46,365 nucleotides of DNA from Siminovitchia thermophila (GCF_016909185.1 NZ_JAFBFH010000037.1:1-46365); one strand, 5' to 3'. Shown: positions 13,838-23,376, numbered from the stretch's first letter. The notes: generated by a model not told the origin, from the sequence alone. A program made the numbers and translations.

Positions 13838-13974
13838 TCATTATCGGTTCAAATCTCCGAATTGAAAAACGAATATTTTCAACGGTAAAAATGAACGCCT
13901 CATAATGCTGAAAAGCAGAGCTGATCACATAGCAGATTAAACTGTTTTGCCTGATGCCGATGCTAAAAATTGGT

Positions 13975-14125
13975 TATTGCTTTATGATCCGCTGCAAATT
14001 CATCAAGAGTTTTAGTGCTTCCTGACTTCATCGAATCCGGTTGCCACCGCTGTTCGGATAAACGACAATCTGAAGATCGTTTTACTTGCTATTAAGTTCA
14101 AATACGTTTTGAGAAATGCTTTCAC
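13975..14125 (-). pseudogene. Decayed homocysteine S-methyltransferase fragment
   Basis: In minus-strand translation two pieces of the homocysteine S-methyltransferase (MmuM/YbgG) C-terminal region survive close together. LQIVVYPNSGG (14043-14075) corresponds to the family's PIIVYPNSGE. GSTKTLDEFAADHKA (13980-14025) corresponds to the downstream helix. A stop codon lies just before the first piece, the pieces are in different frames and about 15 residues between them are missing. The conserved GGCC zinc-ligand segment is not found. The remaining sequence up to about 14390 shows no readable gene. Confidence 0.45.
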
Positions 14126-14403
14126 GGTTTAATACGATTCGGAACACGGGGCGAAAAAATGTACTTTAGCAGAGGAACTTCTACCTATGATTCTTCGTAA
14201 CCCTCTCATCGTATCTGCGGGATAGCGGCAATATTGTATTTAAACAGTGAAATGGATCACTATCCTTTTCCCCAATGAAAAATAACCAAGGCGTCGTTCA
14301 GAAAAATGAGTTTGTAAAAATTGGTACACACTTGAAATTTATGTAAAGTTTTATGTAAATATGGTAATCTTGTACCATAAACTTCTATATGATGGGGTGC
14401 ATC

Positions 14404-15132
14404 ATGAAAGAACAACACACGAAACGCACGCTTTTCATCTCCATCGGAGCGAACATTTTACTCCTATTCATAATCGGTTTTATTTTCATTAAGTTTGATG
14501 GGATAGTTGGAGTGAACGCAGGCTTAGAAAAGCCGAATAATTTGAAAAGGTCAGGATTTCACTACCAGGAAAGGACCACTTTATTTAACGAACTCACCAT
14601 TCCTCCCGACTCTATCGTGTTCTTGGGAGACAGCCTTACCTTTCGAACAGAGTGGAGTGAGCTCTTTCCAGAAGAAATTGTCATCAATCGTGGGATCGGC
14701 CGGGATACAACAGCAGGAGTGCTCAAACGATTGGACCACATTATAGAGGCGAAGCCCAAAAAAATCTTTATTCTCATTGGGGTGAATGACCTGAAGAGTC
14801 GGAAAAGCGTTTCGGCAACCATTCATAATTACGCCACAATAATCACAAGCATCCAATCCAGATCACCCAAAACAGACATTTTTATACAAAGTTTGCTTCC
14901 AGTCAATAACAAAAAGTATGGCAACATACTAAGCAACGATACAATAAAAACAATGAACACAGATTTGCAGGCATTAGCGAAAAAAACCGGTGTACAATAT
15001 ATTGACCTCTATTCCGCTTTTTCCCAAAACGACCAGTTGCCTGACAAATATACGGTCGATGGAATCCATTTAACAGGTGAAGGATATATCCTTTGGAGAG
15101 AGAGCATAAAACAATATGTTCATGAAAAGTGA
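14404..15132 (+). CDS. Membrane-anchored SGNH/GDSL-family hydrolase
   Basis: This is the only convincing plus-strand gene. The 242-residue product has an N-terminal transmembrane or uncleaved signal segment (residues about 9-30, TLFISIGANILLLFIIGFIF) and then an SGNH hydrolase domain. Block I is VFLGDSLT with Ser77, block II Gly is in RGIGRDT, block III is GVNDL (126-130) and block V is DGIHLT with Asp219 and His222. It should act as an esterase, lipase or deacetylase outside the membrane; the substrate is unknown. GGGGTG directly precedes the ATG at 14404, so I prefer it to one five codons upstream. It is an insertion relative to the yerC-pcrB order of Bacillus subtilis and is monocistronic. 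Confidence 0.85.
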   Translation: MKEQHTKRTLFISIGANILLLFIIGFIFIKFDGIVGVNAGLEKPNNLKRSGFHYQERTTLFNELTIPPDSIVFLGDSLTFRTEWSELFPEEIVINRGIGRDTTAGVLKRLDHIIEAKPKKIFILIGVNDLKSRKSVSATIHNYATIITSIQSRSPKTDIFIQSLLPVNNKKYGNILSNDTIKTMNTDLQALAKKTGVQYIDLYSAFSQNDQLPDKYTVDGIHLTGEGYILWRESIKQYVHEK

Positions 15133-15171
15133 AATAAGACGCCATTCGGATTTCCTATGAGATTCCTTACA

Positions 15172-15205
15172 TAAAGAAAAACCGCGACTTGTTATTCGTC
15201 GCGGT
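15172..15205 (-). terminator. Rho-independent terminator of yerA-yerB-yerC
   Basis: On the minus strand ACCGCGAC and GTCGCGGT form a strong eight-pair stem around a nine-base loop, followed by TTTTTCTTT. It overlaps the yerC stop codon. Confidence 0.85.
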
Positions 15206-15497
15206 CCTCTTCATAGAGACGTTTCAACACCATTTCATACGTGTCATTCCCATAGTTAAGGCAGCGTTTGACACGTGAAATGGTAGCTGTGCTGGCTCCT
15301 GTCGCCTTTTCAATTTTTTGATACGTATTTCCTTCCCTCAGCATTCTTGCTACTTCCAAGCGCTGGGAAAGTGATTGGATTTCATTAATGGTGCATAAAT
15401 CATCGAAAAAACGGTAGCATTCTTCCAAATCCTTTAATGATAAGATGGCATTAAAAAGTTGATCAAGTGCTTTTCCACGTAACTTCTCTATTTGCAT
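15192..15497 (-). CDS. yerC: YerC/YecD family TrpR-like DNA-binding protein
   Basis: This 101-residue protein starts MQIEKLRGKALDQLFNAILS and is almost identical in type to Bacillus subtilis YerC. A helical N-terminal dimerisation part (LKDLEECYRFFDDLCT) precedes a TrpR-like helix-turn-helix (QRLEVARMLREGNTYQKIEKATGASTATISRVKRCL). It is expected to bind DNA as a small regulator; its targets are not evident here. A tandem ATG three bases upstream is an equal start option (GGAGAA precedes both). It is the last gene after yerA and yerB and is followed at once by a terminator. Confidence 0.92.
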   Translation of the reverse strand: MQIEKLRGKALDQLFNAILSLKDLEECYRFFDDLCTINEIQSLSQRLEVARMLREGNTYQKIEKATGASTATISRVKRCLNYGNDTYEMVLKRLYEEDRDE

Positions 15498-15514
15498 CAT
15501 AAATTCTCCTTCAA

Positions 15515-16522
15515 TTACTTTTCTCCGAAAGAGACAATCGCCATCTCGGGCACAATACTAATCCATGTTTTTCCCGGGACAAGTTTGACAGGGCGGCCAT
15601 CCTCATATGGCACAATTCGCCCATCCTCATTTCTCCATTCGGCTTCTTTTTTGATTCCATGTTGGAGAACATAGGCTTCGCCTCCCGACTCGAGAGCAAT
15701 TTCTTTACGCCCTTGTTCATCGGCAACATGATGGGCAGCTTCAACCACTATAACATTATCAAACAGCACCGGCTCGTTTGTTTCATATTCAACCATTTCC
15801 TCTCCCCCTGTTGAGCGCGTATATTTTTCCTTATTCGCGTCATAGGAAAATGCAGAGGCAAAAACCGCGTCCTTGCTGTAAGAAATCGTCATATCTGAAA
15901 CACTTTCGCCATCCAATGACTCAACTTCTTCTTTCTTTAAAAATGCCAGCGGCTTCGGCGGTTTATCCATTTCAAAGTCGCTATCCGCTGCTTGTTTTTC
16001 AATTTTGTCAAAAGTAATATAGGAATTATGGGGCGCCTTTCGAAAGCCTACCCGTTTAAACAGGGTTCCATCATGCCGCATCCCGTTAATATTATCAATC
16101 ACTCCGTTCTCAAGCATCCGCTTCGCTTCGGGGCTGTAGCCATGTGAAATATATAAGCTGTCATACCCTTTAGCCAGATCAATAAAATATTTCCTTGCGC
16201 TTCGAACGGGACCGACGGTTTCCGGTTTTTCACTTTGATAAATCGCCAAAAATCGTGTGACCGCCCCTTCCGTGAGCACTTCATAAACAATATCTGCCTC
16301 GGCAAGCCCACTTTGCGGCCTTGCTTTCGGATGATTATTCACAGTTATAGCTATAGCACGCTGTGATGAATCTTTTTTTGCTTCCATCCCTGTCAAAGGA
16401 AATTGTTCCGCAGCTTTTTGTTTCTCCACTTTAGGTTGTTCCTTGCGTTCATCGCCATCTTTTTTACTGCATGCAGAAACAATCATAATAGCTGCACAAC
16501 ATACGATGATCCATTTGTTCAT
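15515..16522 (-). CDS. yerB: DUF3048-family lipoprotein YerB
   Basis: This 335-residue lipoprotein has a signal peptide MNKWIIVCCAAIMIVSAC with lipobox VSAC, a charged linker and a DUF3048 domain. Recognisable blocks are FPLTGMEAK, AIAITVNNHPKARPQSGLAEADIVYEV, TRFLAIYQS, VGPVRSARKYF and MRHDGTLFKR. The family sits on the outer membrane face; its function is not established. A TTG two codons upstream could also start the protein. Gene order yerA-yerB-yerC matches Bacillus subtilis. Confidence 0.9.
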   Translation of the reverse strand: MNKWIIVCCAAIMIVSACSKKDGDERKEQPKVEKQKAAEQFPLTGMEAKKDSSQRAIAITVNNHPKARPQSGLAEADIVYEVLTEGAVTRFLAIYQSEKPETVGPVRSARKYFIDLAKGYDSLYISHGYSPEAKRMLENGVIDNINGMRHDGTLFKRVGFRKAPHNSYITFDKIEKQAADSDFEMDKPPKPLAFLKKEEVESLDGESVSDMTISYSKDAVFASAFSYDANKEKYTRSTGGEEMVEYETNEPVLFDNVIVVEAAHHVADEQGRKEIALESGGEAYVLQHGIKKEAEWRNEDGRIVPYEDGRPVKLVPGKTWISIVPEMAIVSFGEK

Positions 16523-16572
16523 TTTCAAAGTCCCATCCCCTAATGATGTAAATTTTCGTTTCCCAGACTATT

Positions 16573-18309
16573 TTAACGCATTAACGTCGGAAAAAGTACC
16601 GTTTTATTCTTCACATCATACATTCCGCGCTGAGTAACGCGAATATACGGGAGATGGGTGGAAGAAAGAAAAAATAACGTATAAACAGGATCTGAATAAG
16701 GATAGCCCCGTTCTACAAGCAATCTGATTAACTCCGCTTCCTCTTCCATAAGCGCCGGAAGATCTTTGTTTGACATGATGCCGAGAAGAGGCAAGCGGAT
16801 TTCATGAATAATGACACCATTTTCCACTAGGACGATCCCGCCTTGAATCCCTCTCATTCGATCAAAAGCCAGCAGCATATCTTGTTTGTTTTTGCCAATC
16901 AAGATAATATCGCCAGTTGTTGAAAAGGAAGAAACGAATCCCCCTACATGACGGGCGAATCCTTTCAGCAATGTGTTGATTCTCCACTTTCCCTGCCGGT
17001 CAAGCAGCATGAAAAAGCACTCGTCGCTGTCAGCGGGCAGTTCGTCAGACACATCTCGTGTAATGGAATATGGTTTTGTGATTGCATTGCTGACCATTTG
17101 AATACCAAAAGGCATGGAGTACGCCAAATCTTCCTTCGTTAATTGCCAATCGAATGAAAATGGCTCTATTCCGTAATCTTTCCAGCAAATATCTTCATCT
17201 ACAACAATTTTTTTACCAGATTTTTTTACCCACTGACCATTTGCCAAGACAGAGATTGGGGTGGGCTGCTGTTCATTTTCCAAAAAGTTGATACTTGCCA
17301 CTCTTCCCGTTGCAATCATTCCATGCAAATGTTGCAGGTTATAATGCTTTGCCACATTATAAGAAGCCATATGGTAGGCATCAATAGCAGGCACACCACT
17401 TTCAATTGCTATGCGAACCATCATATCCGACATTCCTTGTTTGTAAAATGACGGAGTTGATCCATCGGTGGTAAGCACCATGGAATCATACTGGCCGATC
17501 CCCTGCTCCTTCATTTCCTTTAGTAAAACAGGCAAGTCGGGACGAACAGAGGAATGCCTTAATGAAACGGTATAACCGTGCATCAGCCGCTTATAAATAT
17601 CTTCCCCTGTTATCGACTCATGGTCGCTATCCGTTCCAAAAAGCATCAATTTCGCCAAGGTCCTGTCGGAAGCGCCCGGAAAATGCCCTTCGACTTTTTT
17701 GCCGATCCGCTTTGTTTCTTGTATCCAGTAAAGCATTAAATCATCGCCATCCAAAAGCTGGGGCCAACCTGTCAACTCCCCGCCTTGGATCACCTTATCA
17801 TGTTCAATCCATTCTTTGACATCTCTGTTGGAAAAAATCATTTCTTCTCCATTTAGGACAGTTTGGGCATCATAGCGCGCCCACCAATACATCGTAACAG
17901 GACACTCCCATAATTTCCCTAAAAGTGAAAACGCTTTCTTTTTCGGTAAATGTAAAAACAGAAAAAGGTTGTCATTGATTAACGTCGTTGTGCCTGTTTG
18001 CGCAGCATAACGCGACAACGATTGAGGATTATAGAGCAGATAGGGATGTGAATGCGGCTCTATATAGCCTGGAACAAGCGTCAACCCTGAACAATCGACA
18101 ATTTCTGTCCCATTCGTTTTTTTGGGAAGAGCCTCTCCCACATAAACGATGCGATTATGATGAATCCAAATATTCCCATTCACCCATTGACGAAGGACCG
18201 AATGCAAAAAACGAGCGTTTTTTAACAGTAAGGTCGGTGATTGTTTACCATCTATAATAGCCGCTTGTTCACGTATATGTTTGTTTTTCCACATAAAACG
18301 TTGTTCCAA
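16573..18309 (-). CDS. yerA: YerA, adenine deaminase-like amidohydrolase
   Basis: This 578-residue protein belongs to the adenine deaminase/amidohydrolase superfamily. The metal-binding HxH is in VPGYIEPHSHPYLLYNP, and other conserved parts are GHFPGASD, SLRHSSVRPDLP, TTDGSTPSF and DAYHMASYNVAKHY. The C-terminal adenine deaminase domain ends LFFLSSTHLPYIRVT...NKTVLFPTLMR. YerA is usually only called a putative adenine deaminase and its substrate is uncertain. The open frame reaches further upstream, but AGGGAGGG seven bases before the TTG at 18309 and alignment with MSEKTFRWKNKEIREQ-type starts favour the TTG. A possible cre site and the paa-island terminator lie upstream. Confidence 0.87.
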   Translation of the reverse strand: MEQRFMWKNKHIREQAAIIDGKQSPTLLLKNARFLHSVLRQWVNGNIWIHHNRIVYVGEALPKKTNGTEIVDCSGLTLVPGYIEPHSHPYLLYNPQSLSRYAAQTGTTTLINDNLFLFLHLPKKKAFSLLGKLWECPVTMYWWARYDAQTVLNGEEMIFSNRDVKEWIEHDKVIQGGELTGWPQLLDGDDLMLYWIQETKRIGKKVEGHFPGASDRTLAKLMLFGTDSDHESITGEDIYKRLMHGYTVSLRHSSVRPDLPVLLKEMKEQGIGQYDSMVLTTDGSTPSFYKQGMSDMMVRIAIESGVPAIDAYHMASYNVAKHYNLQHLHGMIATGRVASINFLENEQQPTPISVLANGQWVKKSGKKIVVDEDICWKDYGIEPFSFDWQLTKEDLAYSMPFGIQMVSNAITKPYSITRDVSDELPADSDECFFMLLDRQGKWRINTLLKGFARHVGGFVSSFSTTGDIILIGKNKQDMLLAFDRMRGIQGGIVLVENGVIIHEIRLPLLGIMSNKDLPALMEEEAELIRLLVERGYPYSDPVYTLFFLSSTHLPYIRVTQRGMYDVKNKTVLFPTLMR

Positions 18310-18400
18310 AATGTATCCCTCCCTGGGGAGAAAACTGTTTATTTTCATATAATGACAACTCCATAAAACAGTGCGTACTTTCTACTCCCTGAACAAAAAA

Positions 18401-18414
18401 AGCAAACGCTTTCA
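18401..18414. promoter_or_regulatory. Candidate catabolite-responsive element (cre)
   Basis: AGCAAACGCTTTCA fits the CcpA cre consensus WTGNAARCGNWWWCAW with a single core mismatch and is close to palindromic. It lies about 90 bases upstream of the yerA start, on the far side from the paa-island terminator, so glucose control of yerA-yerB-yerC is possible. Confidence 0.5.
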
Positions 18415-18503
18415 CCATTTGTTTTTAATAGTAACATATTTTTTGTTTTAGCGCATTAAAGTTTGAAAGGAAACTTTATATTTTTTGTGAAGGGCAAAAC
18501 GCA

Positions 18504-18538
18504 ATAAAAAGACCCTTGGGGAAACTTGCATCCCAAGG
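18504..18538 (-). terminator. Terminator at the end of the catabolic island
   Basis: On the minus strand CCTTGGG and CCCAAGG pair around an 11-base loop and are followed by GTCTTTTTATT. It lies between the paaH/thiolase remnant and yerA. Confidence 0.75.
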
Positions 18539-18639
18539 CGCATAGTCAATTTTTATCATTATAATATGCTTTTAACAATCACTGCAATCCCCTGCCTCAC
18601 TCCTATTTACATCATTGCATATATATGTTGATTCCCGCT

Positions 18640-18880
18640 TTTTTATTTCATAAACATTCGTCCGCCATTTTTGTTATGATTCGCGTTCTCAAATTTGACT
18701 TGGTCGCATTTTTCAGAAAGTGTTTCGTACAGGCCCTTCGGGTTCAGCAGAATATGTTCGTTAAATCGTTTAGGATGTCTTTCCGCAGGCTGGATGACAA
18801 TGGCTCCCCTAAAATCCTGACCGAAACTTTTCCAGGTACTCTATACCGCACAATCGGTGTCCGGGCAGCATGAGCCATGA
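18640..18880 (-). pseudogene. Decayed N-terminal fragment of a thiolase (paaJ-like)
   Basis: Directly after the paaH stop codon, minus-strand translation gives VMAHAARTPIVRY, which resembles the thiolase start (AVIVxAARTPIGRY). After a frameshift comes GQDFRGAIVIQPAERHP, which resembles VRPDDLGAxVIxxLxERHP. The active-site cysteine region and everything after it is absent and no frame is continuous. The position after paaH is where a 3-oxoadipyl-CoA thiolase gene (paaJ) would be expected. The match is by eye only. Confidence 0.4.
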
Positions 18881-18889
18881 CGATTTATT

Positions 18890-19759
18890 TCATGTTTTTT
18901 CCACCATACCATCCCCTGTATAATCATAAACACCTTTGCCCGTCTTTCTGCCAAGCCTCCCTGCTTTTGCATATTGTTCTAAAAGGGGCGCCGGACGATA
19001 TTTCTCACCAAGCTTATCATAGAGGTAGCGAAGGTTATTCAGCCTTGTATCCAAGCCTACGAGATCTGCCAGTTCGAATGGACCCATTGGATAATGTAAT
19101 CCGTGTTTGATCGCTTTACCAATTTCCTCAAGTGAACCAAGTCCTTCCTGAAGCATATAAAATGCCTCTTTCCCGACAAGCGCCGAAATCCTGCTCGTCA
19201 CAAACCCCGGAAACTCGTTGATGATAACCATTTCTTTTCCCATTTTTTGTGCCACTTCCTGTATAACCTCTGTTGTTTTGTCACTCGTTTCCAGACCACG
19301 GATTATTTCCACAAGCGGCATCTTATGTACTGGATTAAAAAAATGCATCGCAATGGTTTTATCCGGCCGCATCGCATACGATGCAATCTCGGTTGGGCTC
19401 ATCGTGGATGTATTGGTGGCAAAATAGCAATGTTTTGGTGCATATGCTTCCATTATTTCAAATATTTGTTTTTTTATGTCGGCCTTTTCCGGAACCGCTT
19501 CTATGATTAAATCCGCTTCGGTAACCGCTACTTCCAGGCTGCTTGCAAATTTTAGGCGATTTTTGGATTCATAAGCCCATTGTTCCGTTATCTTATGACG
19601 AGCAATTCCCTTTTCAAAAGTGGCATTGATTTCATTTTCGGCGCTTTCTAAAGCAGAAAGGCTAACATCCGCCACCGTTACGCGGAATCCCCCTGCCGCT
19701 CCCACATAAGCGATGCCCCGGCCCATAACGCCCGCACCGATAACCACTATATGTTGCAT
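18890..19759 (-). CDS. paaH: 3-hydroxyacyl-CoA dehydrogenase (PaaH/Hbd type)
   Basis: This 289-residue NAD-dependent dehydrogenase has the Rossmann GAGVMGRGIA motif at the N-terminus, TNTSTMSPTEIA, the catalytic-histidine segment MHFFNPVHKMPLVEII and the C-terminal helical domain (GFVTSRISALVGKEAF, GLHYPMGPFELADLVGLD). It would oxidise 3-hydroxyadipyl-CoA or a related 3-hydroxyacyl-CoA. The ATG at 19759 gives the usual MQHIVVIGAG start; GGGAGG lies somewhat far upstream. It lies at the end of the paa island and is followed by a thiolase remnant. By sequence alone it could equally serve butyryl-chain metabolism; the paa role is inferred from context. Confidence 0.85.
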   Translation of the reverse strand: MQHIVVIGAGVMGRGIAYVGAAGGFRVTVADVSLSALESAENEINATFEKGIARHKITEQWAYESKNRLKFASSLEVAVTEADLIIEAVPEKADIKKQIFEIMEAYAPKHCYFATNTSTMSPTEIASYAMRPDKTIAMHFFNPVHKMPLVEIIRGLETSDKTTEVIQEVAQKMGKEMVIINEFPGFVTSRISALVGKEAFYMLQEGLGSLEEIGKAIKHGLHYPMGPFELADLVGLDTRLNNLRYLYDKLGEKYRPAPLLEQYAKAGRLGRKTGKGVYDYTGDGMVEKT

Positions 19760-20054
19760 CAGCTCATTTCCTCCCAACATTGTAGAATTGGAATCAATCG
19801 AATATCATACCCCAAGTTCCTTCTATATTTAGTACATATTTTTTACCGTTTCATTTATAATTTCTTGGCGTGATTACCATGTACAAAAAGCGCAGTGCAG
19901 GCGAAACGTGACACGAAAAAACGATGACAGCAACCTTAGCAGGAACAGCTTTCATTTTTTCAATGGCCGCTGGTTATGACTGCCGCCCCATAATCCGGAC
20001 ACTCACTTGCCCTTCCTATGAAGCATCTGCTGGAATTTTGCAAGACAGCTGCCG
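19760..20054. other. Intergenic stretch, nothing recognised
   Basis: About 295 bases between the ferredoxin gene and paaH. Translation in all frames gives only short broken pieces; no promoter of good quality and no terminator-like hairpin are evident. Confidence 0.45.
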
Positions 20055-20336
<282 letters not shown>

Positions 20337-20369
20337 CTATTAGAAATCAAAGCAGTCAGCAAAAGATTA

Positions 20370-21590
20370 TTACACATAAAAACGGGCCGGTTCTGTTGAC
20401 AGCAACAGAATTTCATCCGTCTTTACTTCATACAATCCATATGGATAAGGCGCAACCCCGGCAGAAAATCACATGTCAAAAACAGCAATGTGTACAAAAT
20501 ATCGTGAAATGGAAATCGTCCTTCCCGCATCATCTCCTAAAGGCGATCATGCTGTTTTAAGGCAGTATCAAAAGATGGACCGGTCGTCATCATCCCGGTA
20601 AACGACAAAGGAATTGCGAGTACGATCTTATCTTTATTGGCGATGGCAATCCCTCCTCCCATTTCGTAGACCTTGGATGCCGCTTGCTTTTGCCATTGCT
20701 TTCAAATCTCTTCCGATCACCAGCAATTCTGTCGTCGTATTATAGGTGGAAGCCAGACCATCCAAATCCACAGCAAAACGCTCCAAAATCCCTTTCGTGA
20801 CCCATTGCTGATTTCGCTCAATAAGGGCTGGATATAATAGTCCTTTTTCAATCGTTAGATCAATGTAACCATTTACCGAAGGAAGCCGCATATCTTTTCT
20901 CGCAGTGATGACATTGCTTTTAAAGTGAACGACAGGCACCGGACTTTCGGGATCGCTGTGGGGATACTGATAAAGATGCAAATCCTCCAGAAAACTCTTT
21001 TTAAATCCAAAAGGTGTTCTCACGACATATTGATTCCAGTCTATTTCCGGCAAAGGAGCTATCAATTTACCGGCTCGGGCAACCACTTTCCCTTTGGAAA
21101 TCACGATATTTGGCCGAAAATCCACAAGATTCGGAAGTATTAAAATATCCGCCTGCCGGCCTGGCGCAATTCCGCCGATATAGTCGTCCAACCGCAAGTA
21201 TGAAGCAGGGTCTAACGTCGCCATCTGAATTGCCTGAATAGGAGAGACTCCAAGTTCGACAGCCTTTTTGACAAGTCCATCCATAAACCCCTCTTTTTCA
21301 ATAAAGGAGGGGTGAGGCCCATCGGTCGTCATTAATAAACGATTTGTATTCGCATTGCTTTCCGTAATTAGTTTGATGATTTCCTCTAGATCCGGCCGCA
21401 GGGAACTATTCCGCAGTGTCGTCCACAGTCCGAGCCGCAGTCTGTCGAAGTCCTCCTTTGACGTTATAGCCTCATGACATGCACTGACACCCGAAGCCGC
21501 CACTGCATTCAATTTCTCATATGAGCAGCCGGCAGTATGGCCATCAATCACTGTAAACATCCCAACTGGATCTGCATCAATAATTGACAC
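20370..21590 (-). pseudogene. Adenine deaminase pseudogene (N-terminally truncated, frameshifted)
   Basis: A 318-codon open part (20634-21590) codes for the middle and C-terminal parts of an adenine deaminase. It shows GHTAGCSYEKLNAVAASG, LRNSSLRPDLEEII, TTDGPHPSF and IGGIAPGRQADILILP. About the first 200 residues, with the metal-binding HxH, are missing. At about 20670 a frameshift occurs; the true continuation VYEMGGGIAIANKDKIVLAI reads on in another frame to 20370, interrupted by a TAG near 20550. The surviving end (GLYEVKTDEILLLS) matches the C-terminus of YerA-like proteins. It is a dead paralogue of yerA's family, sitting inside the catabolic island. Confidence 0.8.
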
Positions 21591-21680
21591 ACCAAATATT
21601 GTTTCATTATTCTGTATTTTAACGATAAAACCATCCTTTTTACGCCTTCAGCAATCTCCACCGATATCTTCTCATTAGTG

Positions 21681-23261
21681 TTATGAATGAAGGAGCTCTT
21701 TCAATTTAAAGCGCTGAATTTTACCAGTTGCCGTCTTGGGCAATTCATCAATAAAATGAATAATACGCGGGTATTTATATCGTGCCAGATTTTTTCTTAC
21801 AAACTGTTGAATATCTTTTTTCAATTGTTCCGATGGAGTGAAGTTCTCTTTTAATACAATAAATGCTTTGGGAACGATGAGATTTTGATCATTCGTTTCC
21901 CCTATAACCGCCGTTTCCAACACCGCCTTGTGATCCAAAAGGCAGTTTTCAATTTCTATCGGAGACACCCAGATTCCTCCGACTTTTAACATATCGTCAG
22001 CACGGCCACAATACCAATAATAACCTTCTTTATCCCTGTAATATTTATCTCCGGTATGAAACCATTTTCCCATAAATTTATGTTTGGTTTGCTCATGCAA
22101 ATTCCAGTAGCCCTGTGCAATACTGTCACCGCTTATGATCAAGTCGCCGACTTCGTTTGGCGGCAGTTCCACTCCTTGTTCATTGACGATCTTTGCTTCA
22201 TAGCCGGGTACAACTTTTCCGCTGCTCCCTTCTTTCATATCATCGATACGATTTGAGATAAAAATATGGAGCGCTTCCGTCGAACCAATACCGTCCAAAA
22301 TGTCTACTCCAAATAGATGGTTCCATTTTTTACTGAACGATGACGGGAGGGATTCGCCCGCCGATATGCAAATTCTCAAAGAGGAAAGATCAGGACATTC
22401 TCCGCTCTGATCCACATGCTCTATCATCGCGCCAAACAGCGTCGGCACCCCGAAGAAGATAGTCGGTTTATATTTTTCAATGGTTTGAAACATCGTTTTG
22501 GGTGTTGTTTTTTCCTTGACCAAAATGGTTGACGCCTTCATTCCCAACGGAAAAAACATCCCCCCGCCCATTCCATAGGCAAAGAAAAGTTTGGAAGCTG
22601 ACAGACAGCGGTCGGCTTCCGTCATTTTCAATACTTTTTTTGCATAATGGCTAGTGGACACTTCCATATCATGATGCAGATGGATGACACCTTTTGGATC
22701 ACCGGTAGTGCCAGAGGTATAAAGCCAAAAAGCCGCATCATCATAGCACGTCAACGAAGGCTGGCATTCAACTGGTTGCTCCGATATTTGCAGATTAAAA
22801 TTCAGGGCACCTTCATGGATATCTGTGGCGATGTCACTGATGATCAAAATCTCCCTTACATAAATAAAGCGTTTTCTTATATGCTTTATCTTTTTCCAAA
22901 TATCATGATGCACGATCAAAGCTTTGGCTCTGCTATTATTTAAATAATACTCATAGTCGCCAGCCTGCATCATCGTATTGACGGGGACCGGAACAGCCCC
23001 TATCCTGACGGCTCCAAAAAAGGAATAGATAAACTCCGGGGAATCATGGCAAATAATGAGTACCCGATCTTCCATTTCCAATCCTAATGCTTTTAACATA
23101 TTGGCGGTCTGATTCACGAGGGTCTGGAGTGTTTTATACGTAATGTTCCCGTCCTCATAATAAACGGCTGTTTTCTTTTCAAAGCCGGACAATACACTTA
23201 CATCAATCAAACGACTACACGCGTTATAAACCGGCCGTATTCCATTTAGTTCCATTTTCAC
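21681..23261 (-). CDS. Benzoate-CoA ligase-family acyl-CoA synthetase
   Basis: This 526-residue class I adenylate-forming enzyme has the P-loop WLYTSGTTGDPKGVIH (179-194), ASKLFFAYGMGGGMFFPL, FFGVPTLFGAMI, DGIGSTEALHIFISN, GKWFHTGDKY and the catalytic lysine in PKTATGKIQRFKLKE. The block AKLFFAYG...PTxFFGVPTLF is characteristic of benzoate and hydroxybenzoate-CoA ligases rather than of PaaK-type phenylacetate-CoA ligase. It would make an aromatic acyl-CoA from the acid, ATP and CoA in the cytoplasm. The GTG at 23261 has AGGGTGATGA before it; an ATG two codons on is an alternative. It lies between the enoyl-CoA hydratase and the deaminase pseudogene. Confidence 0.87.
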   Translation of the reverse strand: MKMELNGIRPVYNACSRLIDVSVLSGFEKKTAVYYEDGNITYKTLQTLVNQTANMLKALGLEMEDRVLIICHDSPEFIYSFFGAVRIGAVPVPVNTMMQAGDYEYYLNNSRAKALIVHHDIWKKIKHIRKRFIYVREILIISDIATDIHEGALNFNLQISEQPVECQPSLTCYDDAAFWLYTSGTTGDPKGVIHLHHDMEVSTSHYAKKVLKMTEADRCLSASKLFFAYGMGGGMFFPLGMKASTILVKEKTTPKTMFQTIEKYKPTIFFGVPTLFGAMIEHVDQSGECPDLSSLRICISAGESLPSSFSKKWNHLFGVDILDGIGSTEALHIFISNRIDDMKEGSSGKVVPGYEAKIVNEQGVELPPNEVGDLIISGDSIAQGYWNLHEQTKHKFMGKWFHTGDKYYRDKEGYYWYCGRADDMLKVGGIWVSPIEIENCLLDHKAVLETAVIGETNDQNLIVPKAFIVLKENFTPSEQLKKDIQQFVRKNLARYKYPRIIHFIDELPKTATGKIQRFKLKELLHS

Positions 23262-23332
23262 TCATCACCCTATCACTTATTTTTCATACGAGTGAATTAT
23301 GTGAACATCTAGTTGCCAATACTCAATAAAAG

Positions 23333-23376
23333 AAGTTACCCAAAAGGACATTGAGAAATATTCTCTTGGGTAACTT
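23333..23376. terminator. Stem-loop between enoyl-CoA hydratase and ligase genes
   Basis: AAGTTACCCAA and TTGGGTAACTT form an 11-pair perfect stem around a 22-base loop. The minus-strand 3' side has CTTCTTTTATT, so it may act as a partial terminator or as an mRNA stabiliser at the hydratase end. Confidence 0.5.

Noticed and set aside
14389-14403. Upstream ATG for the SGNH hydrolase
   Set aside because: The GGGGTG ribosome site would fall inside the extension; the ATG at 14404 is correctly spaced.
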